Shown here piece after piece: positions 29,408 to 39,500 of a DNA stretch of 64,000 nt; the stretch's first letter is position 1; the number at the start of each line of letters is the position of its first letter. Both the position numbers and the translations under genes were made by a program. Source of the stretch: Tautonia rosea (lineage in GTDB: Bacteria > Planctomycetota > Planctomycetia > Isosphaerales > Isosphaeraceae). Below the pieces are notes generated by a model. It was not told the origin of the DNA and searched no databases. It saw only the letters and a program-made list of their open reading frames with translations. Where the stretch lies: assembly GCF_012958305.1 (NCBI RefSeq), contig NZ_JABBYO010000005.1, positions 1-64,000 of the forward strand. Direction: 5' to 3'.

Positions 29408-30607
29408 TCAGCCTTGCCCTTGCAGGGTCATTGCCCGGGTTGAGGCGCGCGACGAGGCCGGCGTTGCCAATCGGGAGGAGGCCCGGAGGGTCAATCGGCT
29501 GATCTCGGCCGGGCAGTTGATGCGCAAGGGATGCTGCGCGGCGATCCCTCGGGAGACGAAGAGGACCGTCTCGTCACGCTGGAAGAACCCGCAATCATAG
29601 CGCCGGCTGTATCGGCTCGGCAGCAAGACCGACCCGATCACCGGAATCCGGTACTGTCCGCCGTGGGTGTGGCCGGAGAGCATCAGGTCGATCCCCTGAC
29701 GAGCGGCCCAGGCAAGCGGGTCGGGCGAGTGACTGAGCAGGATTCGGACGTTCGCCTCGGGCATCGCGTTGGGATCGGGAAGCGGGCCCCACGGGTTCGA
29801 CGTACCGCCGATCGCCACGCGGGCACCGTCGTCGGCCTCGATAAGCCGCCAGGACCCCTCGATCATCGTGTAACCTGCCGATCGCAAGGCCACGAACGCG
29901 CCGGAGGCATTGGTTCGGTAGTCGTGGTTCCCGAGGATCGCGAACTGGCCGTAGCGTCCTCGGAATCGCCCGAGCAGGGGCTCGACTCGGTCAAGCAGTG
30001 CCGAGTCGTCGATCAGGTCTCCCGTAAAGGCGACGAGATCAGCGTCGAACGCCTCGGCCTGGGCGAGCATCGTCTCGAAGAAGCGATCGGAATACGCCTG
30101 AGTCAGGTGCAAGTCGGTCAGGTGCAGAATACGAAGCCCCTCGAGTGGCCGAGGCAAGCCGGATTGCTCGATTTGCCAGTCGGTCAGGCTCAGGTGAAAC
30201 GCCTGGTTGCCGGGCAGCCGCAGCCAGAACGAATCCCAGGCAGTGCCGATCATCTCGTCTCGGGGGACCGATTCGGTCAGCTCCACCGTCCGAGAATGTC
30301 CCGAAACCCCCGGCGGTAAGCGTCTCCGATGACGGACCAGCGTGACCAGCGGTAGGCCCACCAGCCCGATCAGGAGACACAGCATCGTGTAGGCGCGAGC
30401 GACTGTCGGCCAGTTTTCCCAGGGCCGCACCAGGAACAGACCCATCAGAACGAGGGAGATGGACATCAGGAACGCCAGGCAGAGCCCTTTCACCACTCTC
30501 GCCGGCGTTCCTTCCGGAACTCCAAGCCCGTGAAAGACATTCACGGCCAGCACGGCGAGGCAAAGGTGCCCCACTGCCACAACGACGAGGATCGAGCCAT
30601 CGATCAT
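29408..30607 (-). CDS. Membrane-bound calcineurin-like metallophosphoesterase
   Basis: A 399-residue protein with three N-terminal hydrophobic segments and a C-terminal metallophosphoesterase domain. The five metal-binding motifs are in order: HLTDLHL, FTGDLIDD, ILGNHDYR, LLSHSPDP and LSGHTHGGQ. This arrangement is that of the YaeI/YkuE group of membrane-associated phosphoesterases, some of which hydrolyse UDP-2,3-diacylglucosamine or other lipid-linked phosphates. GAGGT lies 7 bases upstream of the ATG. It is convergent with the vWA operon. Confidence 0.92.
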   Translation of the reverse strand: MIDGSILVVVAVGHLCLAVLAVNVFHGLGVPEGTPARVVKGLCLAFLMSISLVLMGLFLVRPWENWPTVARAYTMLCLLIGLVGLPLVTLVRHRRRLPPGVSGHSRTVELTESVPRDEMIGTAWDSFWLRLPGNQAFHLSLTDWQIEQSGLPRPLEGLRILHLTDLHLTQAYSDRFFETMLAQAEAFDADLVAFTGDLIDDSALLDRVEPLLGRFRGRYGQFAILGNHDYRTNASGAFVALRSAGYTMIEGSWRLIEADDGARVAIGGTSNPWGPLPDPNAMPEANVRILLSHSPDPLAWAARQGIDLMLSGHTHGGQYRIPVIGSVLLPSRYSRRYDCGFFQRDETVLFVSRGIAAQHPLRINCPAEISRLTLRASSRLATPASSRASTRAMTLQGQG

Positions 30608-30695
30608 GGTTTGACCTCAGTGTCAGTCAGAGTCTCACACATCCAAATCACATACGCGACGATTGCGGCTTCGGGACAACGGTTTCGATTCGAAA

Positions 30696-32414
30696 TCATT
30701 GAACAGCCGGGGGGAAACCGTCGGCCGGGGGAATCGGCTCGGGAGACCGGACAGCTTGTTCGACGGCTTCAATAAGACGATCAACATGAAACGGTTTGTA
30801 CAAAACCGTGCGCAGGCCTTCCTTGCGTGCCTTGACAATGGAGTGTGTCGGATCGTAGCCAAAGCCGGTCATCAAGATGACGGGAACCCCCGGTTGGACC
30901 TCCCGAATGCGGCGGTACGCTTCGTAACCGTCGAGATCGGGCAGGCGAATATCGACCAGGGCCGCGGCGTAGGGAGTTTGCCGGGCCAGGGCGATGGCCT
31001 CCAGTGCGTCTCGGGCGGTTTCGACGGTCGCTCCTTGCTGTTCCAGCAATTGGTGGGCCGCCCAGCGAATGGACTCGTCGGCATCAACAACCAGAACCCT
31101 TGCGTCGGCCAGGCGCTTCGGAGGTCTCGCGTTCCGAGAACCTTCGGGCAGCACGGTGGCCCCGGCGCGTCGGATCAGGCCTCGAATCTCGCGGGCGCGA
31201 TACAACAGGTGTCGAAGGCGGTTGACGATGTCCTCGTCGTGCCCGGCGTAGCGGTCGAGCGCGGTGGTGGCATCGCCGAGGATGTCGTCGAGCGGCAAGG
31301 CCAGCTCCTTGACGATCGCTTCGACCGAGGCCCGGGCCGTGCTCACCTTCTCGGCTTCAAGCAATTCCAGAGTCGTCAGGGCCGACGCGATGTTGCGCGC
31401 ATAAATTTCGAGAAATTGCTGGTCGCGGCGATCGAAGGCATTCGGCTTGGGGCTCTCGACGTTTAGGGTGCCGATGACCCGCCCATGCCTGACGAGGGGG
31501 ACGGTCAGCGAACTTCGGGCGTTGACGGCCCCTTCCAGGTAAAGCGGATCCTGGGTCGTGTCGTCGCACAGGTAGCCCTTGCCCGTCGCCGCCACGTAGC
31601 CGGTTACGCCGTTGCCGGTCTCGGCCGCGAACAGCTCCCGATCGGCCGCCAACGGAGTCATTCCTTCGGTCAACACCGGTTCGAGCTTGCCCGACGGTTT
31701 CAGCAATCGAATCTCAATAAAATCGAGCCCGAGCAGGTCGCGCATGTGGCGAACGATGTTGAACTTCAGGACGTCGATCCGCTCATCGACCCGAAGGGCG
31801 GCAAGCTCTTCGGGAGTCAGATCGGCCAGTTCCTCGCCGGCCTTGTTGATGGCGCGGACTTTTTGCTCCTGAAGCACCTCGTCGGTGATGTCGCGGGTCA
31901 GGGCGATGAGCGACTGTAACCCTCCCTCACCATCGAGGATCGGCGTCACATTCAGCCGGAAGTAGTTGCCGGTGCCCAGCTTCAAGACGCACCCGGCGGG
32001 TTGTTTCGTCGCTTGCGATTGCTGAAAAGGACAGAGATCCGGCTCGCAACGCTCGGGAAACGCAAGGACCTCGAAGAAGGGCCGGTTGATCGGATCCCCC
32101 TCGGTGGCGACGAGGTTGCGGAATTCGGGGTTGTACCAGAGCACCCTTTGGCTCTGCGGCTCAACCACGGCCACGCCGTCGGCGATCGCTTCGAGAATCT
32201 CATCCGACTGCAGGAGCATACCCGCCCAGCGCAGCGGGGGAAGCTGCGAGGCGGTGACGAAGACGCCCTCGAACTGCTCCTCACGGAGCAAGTAGAGTGC
32301 CCGGGCCATACTCCGGGCCTGAACGATCTCGTACGCGTCATCGAACGCCGAGCGAGAGAGCCAGGCAGGGTCAGACTCGCGATCGATCACCAGGACACGA
32401 GGCTTCTCGGACAC
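30696..32414 (-). CDS. PAS-GAF signalling protein with degenerate and intact receiver domains
   Basis: About 572 residues. The N-terminus (PRVLVIDRESDPAWL) resembles a receiver but has FVTASQLP where the phosphoacceptor aspartate should be. A PAS-like domain follows (LEAIADGVAVVEPQSQRVLWYNPEF) with a Cys pair CEPDLCPF, then a GAF domain (residues about 215-375). The C-terminus is a complete receiver: VLVVDADES, phosphoacceptor in ALVDIRLPDLDGY, LMTGF and LYKPFH. There is no histidine kinase or DNA-binding domain. A strong AAGGAGGT sits 9 bases before the GTG at 32414. It is likely the sensor and relay of a phosphorelay whose kinase is elsewhere. Confidence 0.88.
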   Translation of the reverse strand: MSEKPRVLVIDRESDPAWLSRSAFDDAYEIVQARSMARALYLLREEQFEGVFVTASQLPPLRWAGMLLQSDEILEAIADGVAVVEPQSQRVLWYNPEFRNLVATEGDPINRPFFEVLAFPERCEPDLCPFQQSQATKQPAGCVLKLGTGNYFRLNVTPILDGEGGLQSLIALTRDITDEVLQEQKVRAINKAGEELADLTPEELAALRVDERIDVLKFNIVRHMRDLLGLDFIEIRLLKPSGKLEPVLTEGMTPLAADRELFAAETGNGVTGYVAATGKGYLCDDTTQDPLYLEGAVNARSSLTVPLVRHGRVIGTLNVESPKPNAFDRRDQQFLEIYARNIASALTTLELLEAEKVSTARASVEAIVKELALPLDDILGDATTALDRYAGHDEDIVNRLRHLLYRAREIRGLIRRAGATVLPEGSRNARPPKRLADARVLVVDADESIRWAAHQLLEQQGATVETARDALEAIALARQTPYAAALVDIRLPDLDGYEAYRRIREVQPGVPVILMTGFGYDPTHSIVKARKEGLRTVLYKPFHVDRLIEAVEQAVRSPEPIPPADGFPPAVQ

Positions 32415-32609
32415 GCGAGACGACCTCCTTGGCACCGCAACGCAATCGAACCTCGACGCCAAGCACGCCTTGGGCGCATGGTCTTCAAGCAGCTCAACAG
32501 GTCCCCCGATGGAAACTCATCCTAACTCAGCCGAGCCCGATCGGACAAGCCACCTACCGATCGACCCTGCGACTCGTGACCCCCATCGGGCCCCCGGGAT
32601 TCCGTCTGC

Positions 32610-32639
32610 TTGACACCCCTGTTCAACTGGCCTTAGCAT
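32610..32639 (+). promoter_or_regulatory. Candidate promoter for isochorismatase-like gene
   Basis: A perfect TTGACA (32610-32615) is followed after 18 bases by TAGCAT (32634-32639), 61 bases before the ATG at 32700. Matching a primary sigma promoter on the -35 side and 4 of 6 on the -10 side. Confidence 0.45.
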
Positions 32640-32699
32640 CGGCTCCAAATCCCATTGCAAAACGCCATGCCGAGACGATTCAAACGAAGGACGCACCCC

Positions 32700-33329
32700 A
32701 TGTCCTCTCCCGACCGCCTGACCGCCCGAGAGGGGGGCTTGCTTGTCATTGACCTCCAGGGGAAGCTCCTGGACACCATGCGCTATGGCGACCTCGTCGT
32801 GGCGAATGCTGTGCGCCTGATTCAAGCGGCCCAATTGCTTTCAGTCCCGGTCTGGGCCACCGAGCAATATCCCGAAGGGCTTGGTTCGACGGTTGCCGAG
32901 GTGCAAGAGTTGATTCCCGATCGCCCTTCAAAGCGGACCTTTCACTGCCTCGGCGTTCCGGGGCTGGAAGAGCGGGTACGAGAGCGAGACGTCCGTCACA
33001 TCACGCTCACGGGGATTGAGGCCCATGTCTGTGTTGCCCAGACGGCCCTGGAACTGATCGACCGCGGCTTCCGGGTGCAGGTGCCGGCCGATGCCGTCGG
33101 CTCGCGGAACTCGATGGACTGGGAGTTTGCCCTGCGACGCATGGAACGGGCTGGGGCCGTCCTGACGACGACCGAGGCCGTCCTGTTCGAATGGGCTGAG
33201 ACGTCCGATCGCCCGGAATTCAAGGCCATCAGCGCCCTCGTCCGCGACTTCGTCCCCCCTCGGAAACGCAAGGACAAGCACAAGGACCGCCCCCGTCCCA
33301 AAGATACCGACCCAGATGAGGACGAGTGA
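32700..33329 (+). CDS. Isochorismatase-family cysteine hydrolase
   Basis: A 209-residue cytoplasmic hydrolase with the Asp-Lys-Cys triad: D in LLVIDLQGKL, K in PSKRTFHCLG and C in GIEAHVCVAQTA. The family covers isochorismatases, nicotinamidases and other amidases; this short form resembles the broad YcaC-like group rather than nicotinamidase. The C-terminus is an unusual charged tail (RKRKDKHKDRPRPKDTDPDED). AAGGA lies 8 bases before ATG 32700 and a TTGACA promoter is present upstream. It is followed by the aminotransferase gene 100 bases later; a metabolic link is not evident. Confidence 0.9.
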   Translation: MSSPDRLTAREGGLLVIDLQGKLLDTMRYGDLVVANAVRLIQAAQLLSVPVWATEQYPEGLGSTVAEVQELIPDRPSKRTFHCLGVPGLEERVRERDVRHITLTGIEAHVCVAQTALELIDRGFRVQVPADAVGSRNSMDWEFALRRMERAGAVLTTTEAVLFEWAETSDRPEFKAISALVRDFVPPRKRKDKHKDRPRPKDTDPDEDE

Positions 33330-33430
33330 TCCCCTCGTTCCTGACTCGCGATTGACGCGATTTGGATGCGTCTATCGCTGATCCTCGATCACCTTGACTT
33401 CGCATCCGACTTTCCCGAAGGACTCTTCCC

Positions 33431-34636
33431 GTGACCACACCTGCCGCCAAGCCCCTGGAGCCTTCTCCCCGAGTCCTGCTCGGCCCTGGACCGTCGAACG
33501 TTCATCCTCGCGTTCTCTCGGCGCTGGGGATGCCCCTAGTCGGCCACCTCGACCCCGAGTTCGTCTCCTTGATGGACGAGATGCAGGGGATGCTCCGCCA
33601 GGTTTTCCGTACCGAGAACCCCCTGACCCTGGCCGTCTCAGGCACCGGATCAGCCGGCATGGAAGCGGTGGTCGTCAACGTGATCGAGCCGGGCGATAAG
33701 ATGCTCGTCTGTGTCAACGGCGTCTTCGGCGGCCGGATGGTCGATGTCGCTCAGCGCGCCGGGGCCGAGGTCACCGCCATCGAACGCCCCTGGGGAGAGG
33801 TCTTCGACCCTCAGGAGGTGGAAGACGCCATCAAGAAGGTCGGCCCGAAGCTCGTCGGCATCGTCCACGCCGAAACCTCGACCGGTGCTCATCAGCCCGT
33901 CCAGGAGATCGCCCGCATCGCCCACGACCACGGTGCGATGATCGCCATCGACACCGTGACCTCGCTCGCCGGCGTGCCTGTCGAGATCGATGCCTGGGAC
34001 ATCGACGCCGTTTACTCCGGCACCCAGAAGTGCCTGAGCTGCCCCCCAGGCCTCGCCCCCGTCTCGTTTGGCCCGAGGGCAATTGAGGCGATCAAGAACC
34101 GCAAGAGCAAGGTGCAGTCATGGTATCTCGACATGACCATGATCGGTCGCTACTGGGGTTCCGACCGCTTTTATCACCACACCGCGCCGATCAATATGAA
34201 TTTCGCCCTCCGCGAGGCCCTGGCCCTGGTCCTCGAAGAAGGGCTCGACGCCCGATTCGCCCGCCACGCCCTGAACGCTCGGGCCCTCGCCACCGGCCTG
34301 AAGGCGATGGGGATCGACTACGTCACGGCTGAAGGTCACCGCTTGCCGCAGCTCAACTGCGTAAGCATCCCCGAAGGCGTCGATGACCTGGCCGTGCGCA
34401 AGCGGTTGCTCCACGACTGGAACGTCGAGATCGGCGGCGGCCTCGGCGACCTGAAAGGCCGCGCCTGGCGGATCGGCCTGATGGGTTACGGCTCCCGGCG
34501 CGAGTCGGTCACCCTCGTCCTTGCTGCCCTGGAAACCTGCCTCCGCGACTCCGGCGTCTCCATCGAGCCCGGCGCCGCACTGGCCGCCGCTGCCGAGGTT
34601 TATGCCGAGGCCACCACCGCGACGGCCTCGGCCTGA
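33431..34636 (+). CDS. Class V aminotransferase (alanine-glyoxylate / serine-pyruvate type)
   Basis: A 401-residue PLP enzyme starting at GTG. It has LLGPGPSNVHPRVL near the N-terminus, SGTGSAGMEAVV, the AIDTVTSLAGVPVE aspartate loop and YSGTQKCLSCPPGLAP, where K near residue 201 forms the internal aldimine. This matches eukaryotic AGT1-like and bacterial serine-glyoxylate aminotransferases acting on alanine or serine and glyoxylate. It fits photorespiratory-like or serine cycle metabolism, but no other enzyme of such a pathway is adjacent. It ends just before a perfect terminator-like hairpin. Confidence 0.95.
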   Translation: MTTPAAKPLEPSPRVLLGPGPSNVHPRVLSALGMPLVGHLDPEFVSLMDEMQGMLRQVFRTENPLTLAVSGTGSAGMEAVVVNVIEPGDKMLVCVNGVFGGRMVDVAQRAGAEVTAIERPWGEVFDPQEVEDAIKKVGPKLVGIVHAETSTGAHQPVQEIARIAHDHGAMIAIDTVTSLAGVPVEIDAWDIDAVYSGTQKCLSCPPGLAPVSFGPRAIEAIKNRKSKVQSWYLDMTMIGRYWGSDRFYHHTAPINMNFALREALALVLEEGLDARFARHALNARALATGLKAMGIDYVTAEGHRLPQLNCVSIPEGVDDLAVRKRLLHDWNVEIGGGLGDLKGRAWRIGLMGYGSRRESVTLVLAALETCLRDSGVSIEPGAALAAAAEVYAEATTATASA

Positions 34637-34646
34637 TCCTTGCCCC

Positions 34647-34668
34647 GGACGGTCGTCCTTGACCGTCC
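34647..34668 (+). terminator. Hairpin after the aminotransferase gene
   Basis: GGACGGTC and GACCGTCC form a perfect 8-bp stem with a 6-base loop, 10 bases after the aminotransferase stop. There is no U-run, but the position between convergent genes supports a terminator role. Confidence 0.5.
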
Positions 34669-34687
34669 AGTTGACATCAATTCCTCT

Positions 34688-34720
34688 GGCGAAGGTGTGA
34701 TCAGGAACTCAACCTTCGCC
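34688..34720 (-). terminator. Hairpin at the end of the ASPIC lipoprotein gene
   Basis: GGCGAAGGT and ACCTTCGCC form a perfect 9-bp stem with a 15-base loop. One arm lies in the last codons of the minus-strand gene (34712-34720) and the loop contains its stop. It may end that transcript or stabilise its 3' end. Confidence 0.35.
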
Positions 34721-36571
34721 GGGGCCTTCCTTCGGCCCGTCGGATGAGACAATCCCTTCGGACTCGTCGATCGTATACGTGCGATTGACCTCCAGATCGC
34801 TCAGTTCAGTCGAAGCCCCTGAGGGCCATTCTATGCGCAGCGACTGGACCTGATCGGCCGATCCTAGCCCGAAGGTGATCGGGAATTCGACCGACGACAG
34901 ATACCCCTTGCCCGGGAAATGCTGCCGGAGTTGCTCGGTCCCCCCGGCCTTCAGAGCCAGCCGGGCGCCAATACCGTCGCGGTTCGAGTCGCGCCCGACC
35001 AGGTTCAGACGCACCCAGTTATTCTCATTTCCTCCGTCGTTACGGAAGATCCGGGCACGCTCCCCGTTGGAGGTCATCACCACGTCGAGGTCGCCGTCGC
35101 CGTCGAGATCGACATAGGCACTGCCTCGACCCACGATCGGCGTGAACAGATCGGGGCCGACCGTCTCGGCGGTGACCTGGGTAAACAGGGTCGGACCCGG
35201 GCGTCCGCTGTTCCAGAACAGCTGGGCCGACTGGCGGTAAGTTTCGCTCGCCTGGGTCTTTTCGATGTCCGACTCAAGGTGGCCGTTGACCGACAGGAGG
35301 TCGAGCCGGCCGTCGAGGTCGTAATCGAAGAAGAACAGGCCGAACTTCAAGGGCGGCTGGGTCGGCGCCCCGAGGCCGAAGACGTTCGCCAGGTCGATGA
35401 ACTGCATTCGAGACGGATCATCCGCCACGTAAAACGCGGTCATCTCGTTCGCGAAGTTGGCGATCGCCAGCGCCAGCGAGCGATCGTTGCGGAAGTGGGC
35501 CCAGTCAATCCCCATCGCCCCCCGAACCTGGCCCGAAGGATCGAACGAGACCCCGGAGACGATCCCCAGTTCCTCAAACGTCCCGTCGCCATTGTTCCGG
35601 AACAGAAAGTTCCGCACCGTGTCATTGGCGATCGCAAGATCAACAAATCCATCTCCGTCGATATCGAACGGGGCCACGCCGAGAGCCTTGGCCATCGGGT
35701 CTTTCAGCTCCGGGGTGACCAGTCGGATCCCGGCCTCCTCGCTGACATCGGTAAAGGTCCCGTCTCCGTTGTTGCGGAGCACGATGTTGTGATCCCCCCG
35801 GAACGCGGTTGGCGGCCCGTACGCCCGCTCCGACCCCGTCCCGGTCAGCTGGAACCCTTGAGAGCTGTCGTATTCGGCCGACCAATCGACATAAGCACAC
35901 AGGAACAGATCCAGAAATCCGTCGTTGTCCATGTCGAAGAATGACCCGGACGTGAGCCAGCCGTCGCCGGCCTTGGCGTTTGCCTCCTCGGTGATCTCAG
36001 CAAAAACCCCGTCGTCGTTCCGAAACAGACGACCGCCGGACACCGTGGTGATGTAAAGATCAGGGTCGCCGTCATTGTCGATGTCGCCCACGACCGCCCC
36101 CATGCCATGCATCGGAATCGACAGACCGGCGGCCGAGGTCACGTCAGCGAAGTGCCCTGTACCGTCATTCCGGTAAAGGGCCATGGTCGGGCCTCCTGTA
36201 CTGCCTTCCTCCGCATCCCAGGGAAGCTGGTTGACAAACAGGAGGTCGGGGTCGCCGTCGGTGTCGTAATCGATGACGGCCACGCCAGAGCCCATGGTCT
36301 CGGGAAGCAGTTTCTCTCCCCTCGCCGCGTTCTCGTGGACAAAGTCGATGCCGCTTTCGTCGGTGATCTCGACATAGCGCACCGTCGGCAAGGCGGCGAC
36401 CTCAACGATCGGAGCACGTTCCGGAGCAGCGGCCTGAGGCACGTACTCGGTGCTCGCCTCGCCTCCACAACCGGTCATCGCCAGCGCAATGGCCCCGACC
36501 ACGACCAGGATCATCGCCCAGTTCAAGACTTCGATCGTCGATCCGCCTGAGTGGTTTGTGGAAGGAGTCAT
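34709..36571 (-). CDS. FG-GAP/ASPIC (CRTAC1-like) lipoprotein
   Basis: A 620-residue protein with a hydrophobic signal ending in MTGC, placing a lipidated Cys at residue 35. The body consists of FG-GAP/VCBS repeats, each with Ca-binding-like DxDxDG elements (YDTDGDPD, IDNDGDPD, MDNDGFLD, DIDGDGFVD, LDGDGDLD), and ends with an ASPIC/UnbV domain (GIGARLALKAGG to LRIEWPSGAS). It would be surface- or periplasm-exposed and bind calcium. Its start overlaps the stop of the multiheme cytochrome gene by four bases, so the pair is translationally coupled. Confidence 0.93.
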   Translation of the reverse strand: MTPSTNHSGGSTIEVLNWAMILVVVGAIALAMTGCGGEASTEYVPQAAAPERAPIVEVAALPTVRYVEITDESGIDFVHENAARGEKLLPETMGSGVAVIDYDTDGDPDLLFVNQLPWDAEEGSTGGPTMALYRNDGTGHFADVTSAAGLSIPMHGMGAVVGDIDNDGDPDLYITTVSGGRLFRNDDGVFAEITEEANAKAGDGWLTSGSFFDMDNDGFLDLFLCAYVDWSAEYDSSQGFQLTGTGSERAYGPPTAFRGDHNIVLRNNGDGTFTDVSEEAGIRLVTPELKDPMAKALGVAPFDIDGDGFVDLAIANDTVRNFLFRNNGDGTFEELGIVSGVSFDPSGQVRGAMGIDWAHFRNDRSLALAIANFANEMTAFYVADDPSRMQFIDLANVFGLGAPTQPPLKFGLFFFDYDLDGRLDLLSVNGHLESDIEKTQASETYRQSAQLFWNSGRPGPTLFTQVTAETVGPDLFTPIVGRGSAYVDLDGDGDLDVVMTSNGERARIFRNDGGNENNWVRLNLVGRDSNRDGIGARLALKAGGTEQLRQHFPGKGYLSSVEFPITFGLGSADQVQSLRIEWPSGASTELSDLEVNRTYTIDESEGIVSSDGPKEGPGEG

Positions 36572-39500
36572 TCCGTCACCTCGTTGCTGGCTCGATCCTC
36601 GGTTTCGCTTACGGATTCACGACGGCTGGCGTTCTCGGGGAGTCCCGGTGCTCCCGGACGATGCAGGTCGTAGATGACAATCGGCTGCGCGTTCATGTCT
36701 GCGGCAGGATTGTTTTGCCGAGCCGTCTGAATCGCCCGACCCTGGGCGGTTTCATCGGGTCGGACCAGATCATGCAGTGCCTTATGGGCCGTCTCCAGCG
36801 CCCTCGACAGTTCCGAGCGGGCCTCGGCGTCGACCTCGGTTTCCCAGGCCTTGCCAAGGTGCGTACTGACCTCGATCAAGATGCCGACTCGTGACGCAAA
36901 AGGCGGTCTTGGTCCGTTGATGAACGCCTCGATCAACCGCGTCATGGTTCGAGACTGCTCGGCTCTGGCCTTGGCCTGGTTGGTTGCGGCGCGATTGTCC
37001 TTCGCATTGGCGCCGTTGGCGATCGTTTTGGCGGTTTCGATCAGATTCTCGGGAGGTGGAGGAGGTCCTTCCCACGGATCAAGCGCCGATCGCGTCCGAA
37101 CAAACTCCGCATAGGCCTGGCCGATCCCGAAATGAGCCGCCTCGTTTTCCGAGTCGAGGGCCAACGTACGCCGGAACGCATCGACCGCGCGGCTCATGTA
37201 CGAGAGCCTCTCCTCGCTATCAAGCGGTTCGATCCGTCCTCGACGGTCAAGCGCTCGGCCGAGGTCATTGATGACGACATAATCCTTGCTGAAATCGAAC
37301 TTCCGAGCCGGAACGCGAGTGTTGAGCACGTCTTCAAAGTTCTTGATCGCAGCATCAAGGTTTCCTTGATCCATGTTGATCAGGCCAGTCAGCCAGTTGA
37401 TCGTCCAAGAGGCCTTGAACTCCGGATCAGCCGCGGCGTTTTCGAGCGCTTCCAGCGCCTCGGGAATGCGCCCTTCGCGTCGATAGACGCGGGCAAGGTT
37501 CACCCAGCCGTCGGCCTTGCCGTACTGTTCGGCCACGGTCAGGAAGACAGGCTCGGCCTGTTTTAAGAGTCCCTTCTGGGCTCCCGTTTCTCCTCCTTCG
37601 AGGAACAGACCGATGCCGTAATCATTCCAGCGCTGCCATTCCTGTTCGATCGGCGACGGAGGGTTCTCCGGCGTGGGTCCCCCGGCAACCGGCAGCTGGA
37701 TCGAGTCTCGTGCCATCACAACAGTCGGCAAGAGGTCCGGTTCGCCGTCGCCGTCCGGGTCGGGCCATTGCCCTTCGCCGTAGATGAAGTCCAGATAGGT
37801 CCGGTCAAACTTCCGGTAGTTGACCTTCGCCTCCAGCTCAATCGGTCCGGAAACGCCCTCACTCGGCACGTCGATCCGGAAGTGGACGACCTGACCGGCC
37901 CCAGGCGGAATCTGTCGGTTGTACAGGGGGACAAAGATGTCTTGAGGATTGCGCCGGTCGATCCGATTACCGTACCGGTCGAGCATGTAGACGTTAAGGA
38001 ACCGCGAGTATGGATCGACATGACCGTCGTCGTCCATGCCACCCGACTTGCCGATCACCCGGCCGTCGCTCGATGCCGTCAGCTCCACCCAAATCTCATT
38101 CGAGTCCACCGTCCCCTGTGAGAAGTGGTGGCCGACACCGAGCGTCCGCACGACGACCTCGATCAGATACGAGTTCCCCGGCTTCAATTCCGGAACCTTT
38201 GGCCGAAGCGGAGCGATCAGTTCTCCGTCGATTGTGCCCCCTTCGATCACGCCGAACAAATCAACGCGGAGTTTCTTGTCCTGCAAGTATTCCGCATGAG
38301 CCTTCATGGCCTCCTCGTGCCCAAGGGCCGAGGCCAGCCCTGTATTCGCCGCCGGGAACAGGTGATTGTGGATCTCCCGACCGGGTTCGCCGTCGAAATT
38401 ACGAGCGCCGAAGTCATCGGACGGGATGAAATTCATGTGGCATTCCGCGCAATTCGTCTTCGCCACCTCGGGGTAATAGAAGCTTCTCGCTCCGTGGCCG
38501 GAGACACCGGACAGAAGGTAAGAATCGTGGTGGTTCTGCCCTCGTGTGAAGTCCTTGTAATGATTTAGCTCGAAGGGCAGGCTGACTTTGTGACAGGTCG
38601 AGCAGAACTCCGTCGTCTTGTGCAATGGCTTGAGGAAGGTCTGCTTGTGCAGTTCCGGCTTCGCTTTGACCAGCGTGTGGTTGATCCACTTCAATACCGC
38701 ATTGTCACTTGTGGCGAAGGGATAATGCTGCGGTTCCTCAATGGTGTAGTCGCCATTCCCACGCGTGCTGTTGACGTGTGTGATGGAGTGGCACGACGTG
38801 CAGGTGATCCCCGCATGAGCGGTCGGATCATTCACATCGTCATAGTTCGGGTCGTCGAACTTCCCGGAGAGAAACGGAACCGGGTCGTGACAGCCGGCGC
38901 ACCATCGGGCGGCTCGGGTCGTTCCGTCTCGGGCTAGCGAGACCTCTCGGGTTTCCCGGACGCTCGCCAGATACATCGGGTTGTTGAACGAGCTGAAATG
39001 GTGCGACGAGTGGAACCAGCCGTCGTACGAATCTTGATGGCAGTCCATGCAGTACTGGTCCATCATCAAGGTCTCTGCCGGAATCAGGTTGCCGTCGGCT
39101 GTCTTGACCTCTGATGGGAAGAAATACTGCGCTCCTTCGCGAGGCCCGACCTTGTTCGTTTCCCTCGGGTCGAAGGCGTGCATGAATCCCATCAAAACCA
39201 CCACGACCCCGACGGCTGCCGTCCAGATCCGGGCATACTGCCACTTGATCCGAGGCCCGGCCAGACGATGCCTCACGTACAGCACAATGGCCAGCGGAGG
39301 GGTGATCAGGTGCAGCCAGTACCCGATTTCCCGAAGGACCGGATCCCGCACCTCGAACCCGCCGATTCGGATCAGGACGATTCCAGAGATCAAGACGATG
39401 ATCGACGTTCCCAGCAGCCAGTATCCCTGGCGAATCGCCGAACGGTTCGGCCGATTCCTGGAGGTCAGCAGGTGACCGAAGCCGAAGACGATGAACGGAA

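Noticed and set aside
34671-34676. TTGACA in the gap after the aminotransferase gene
   Set aside because: No -10 at proper spacing and no plus-strand gene downstream.
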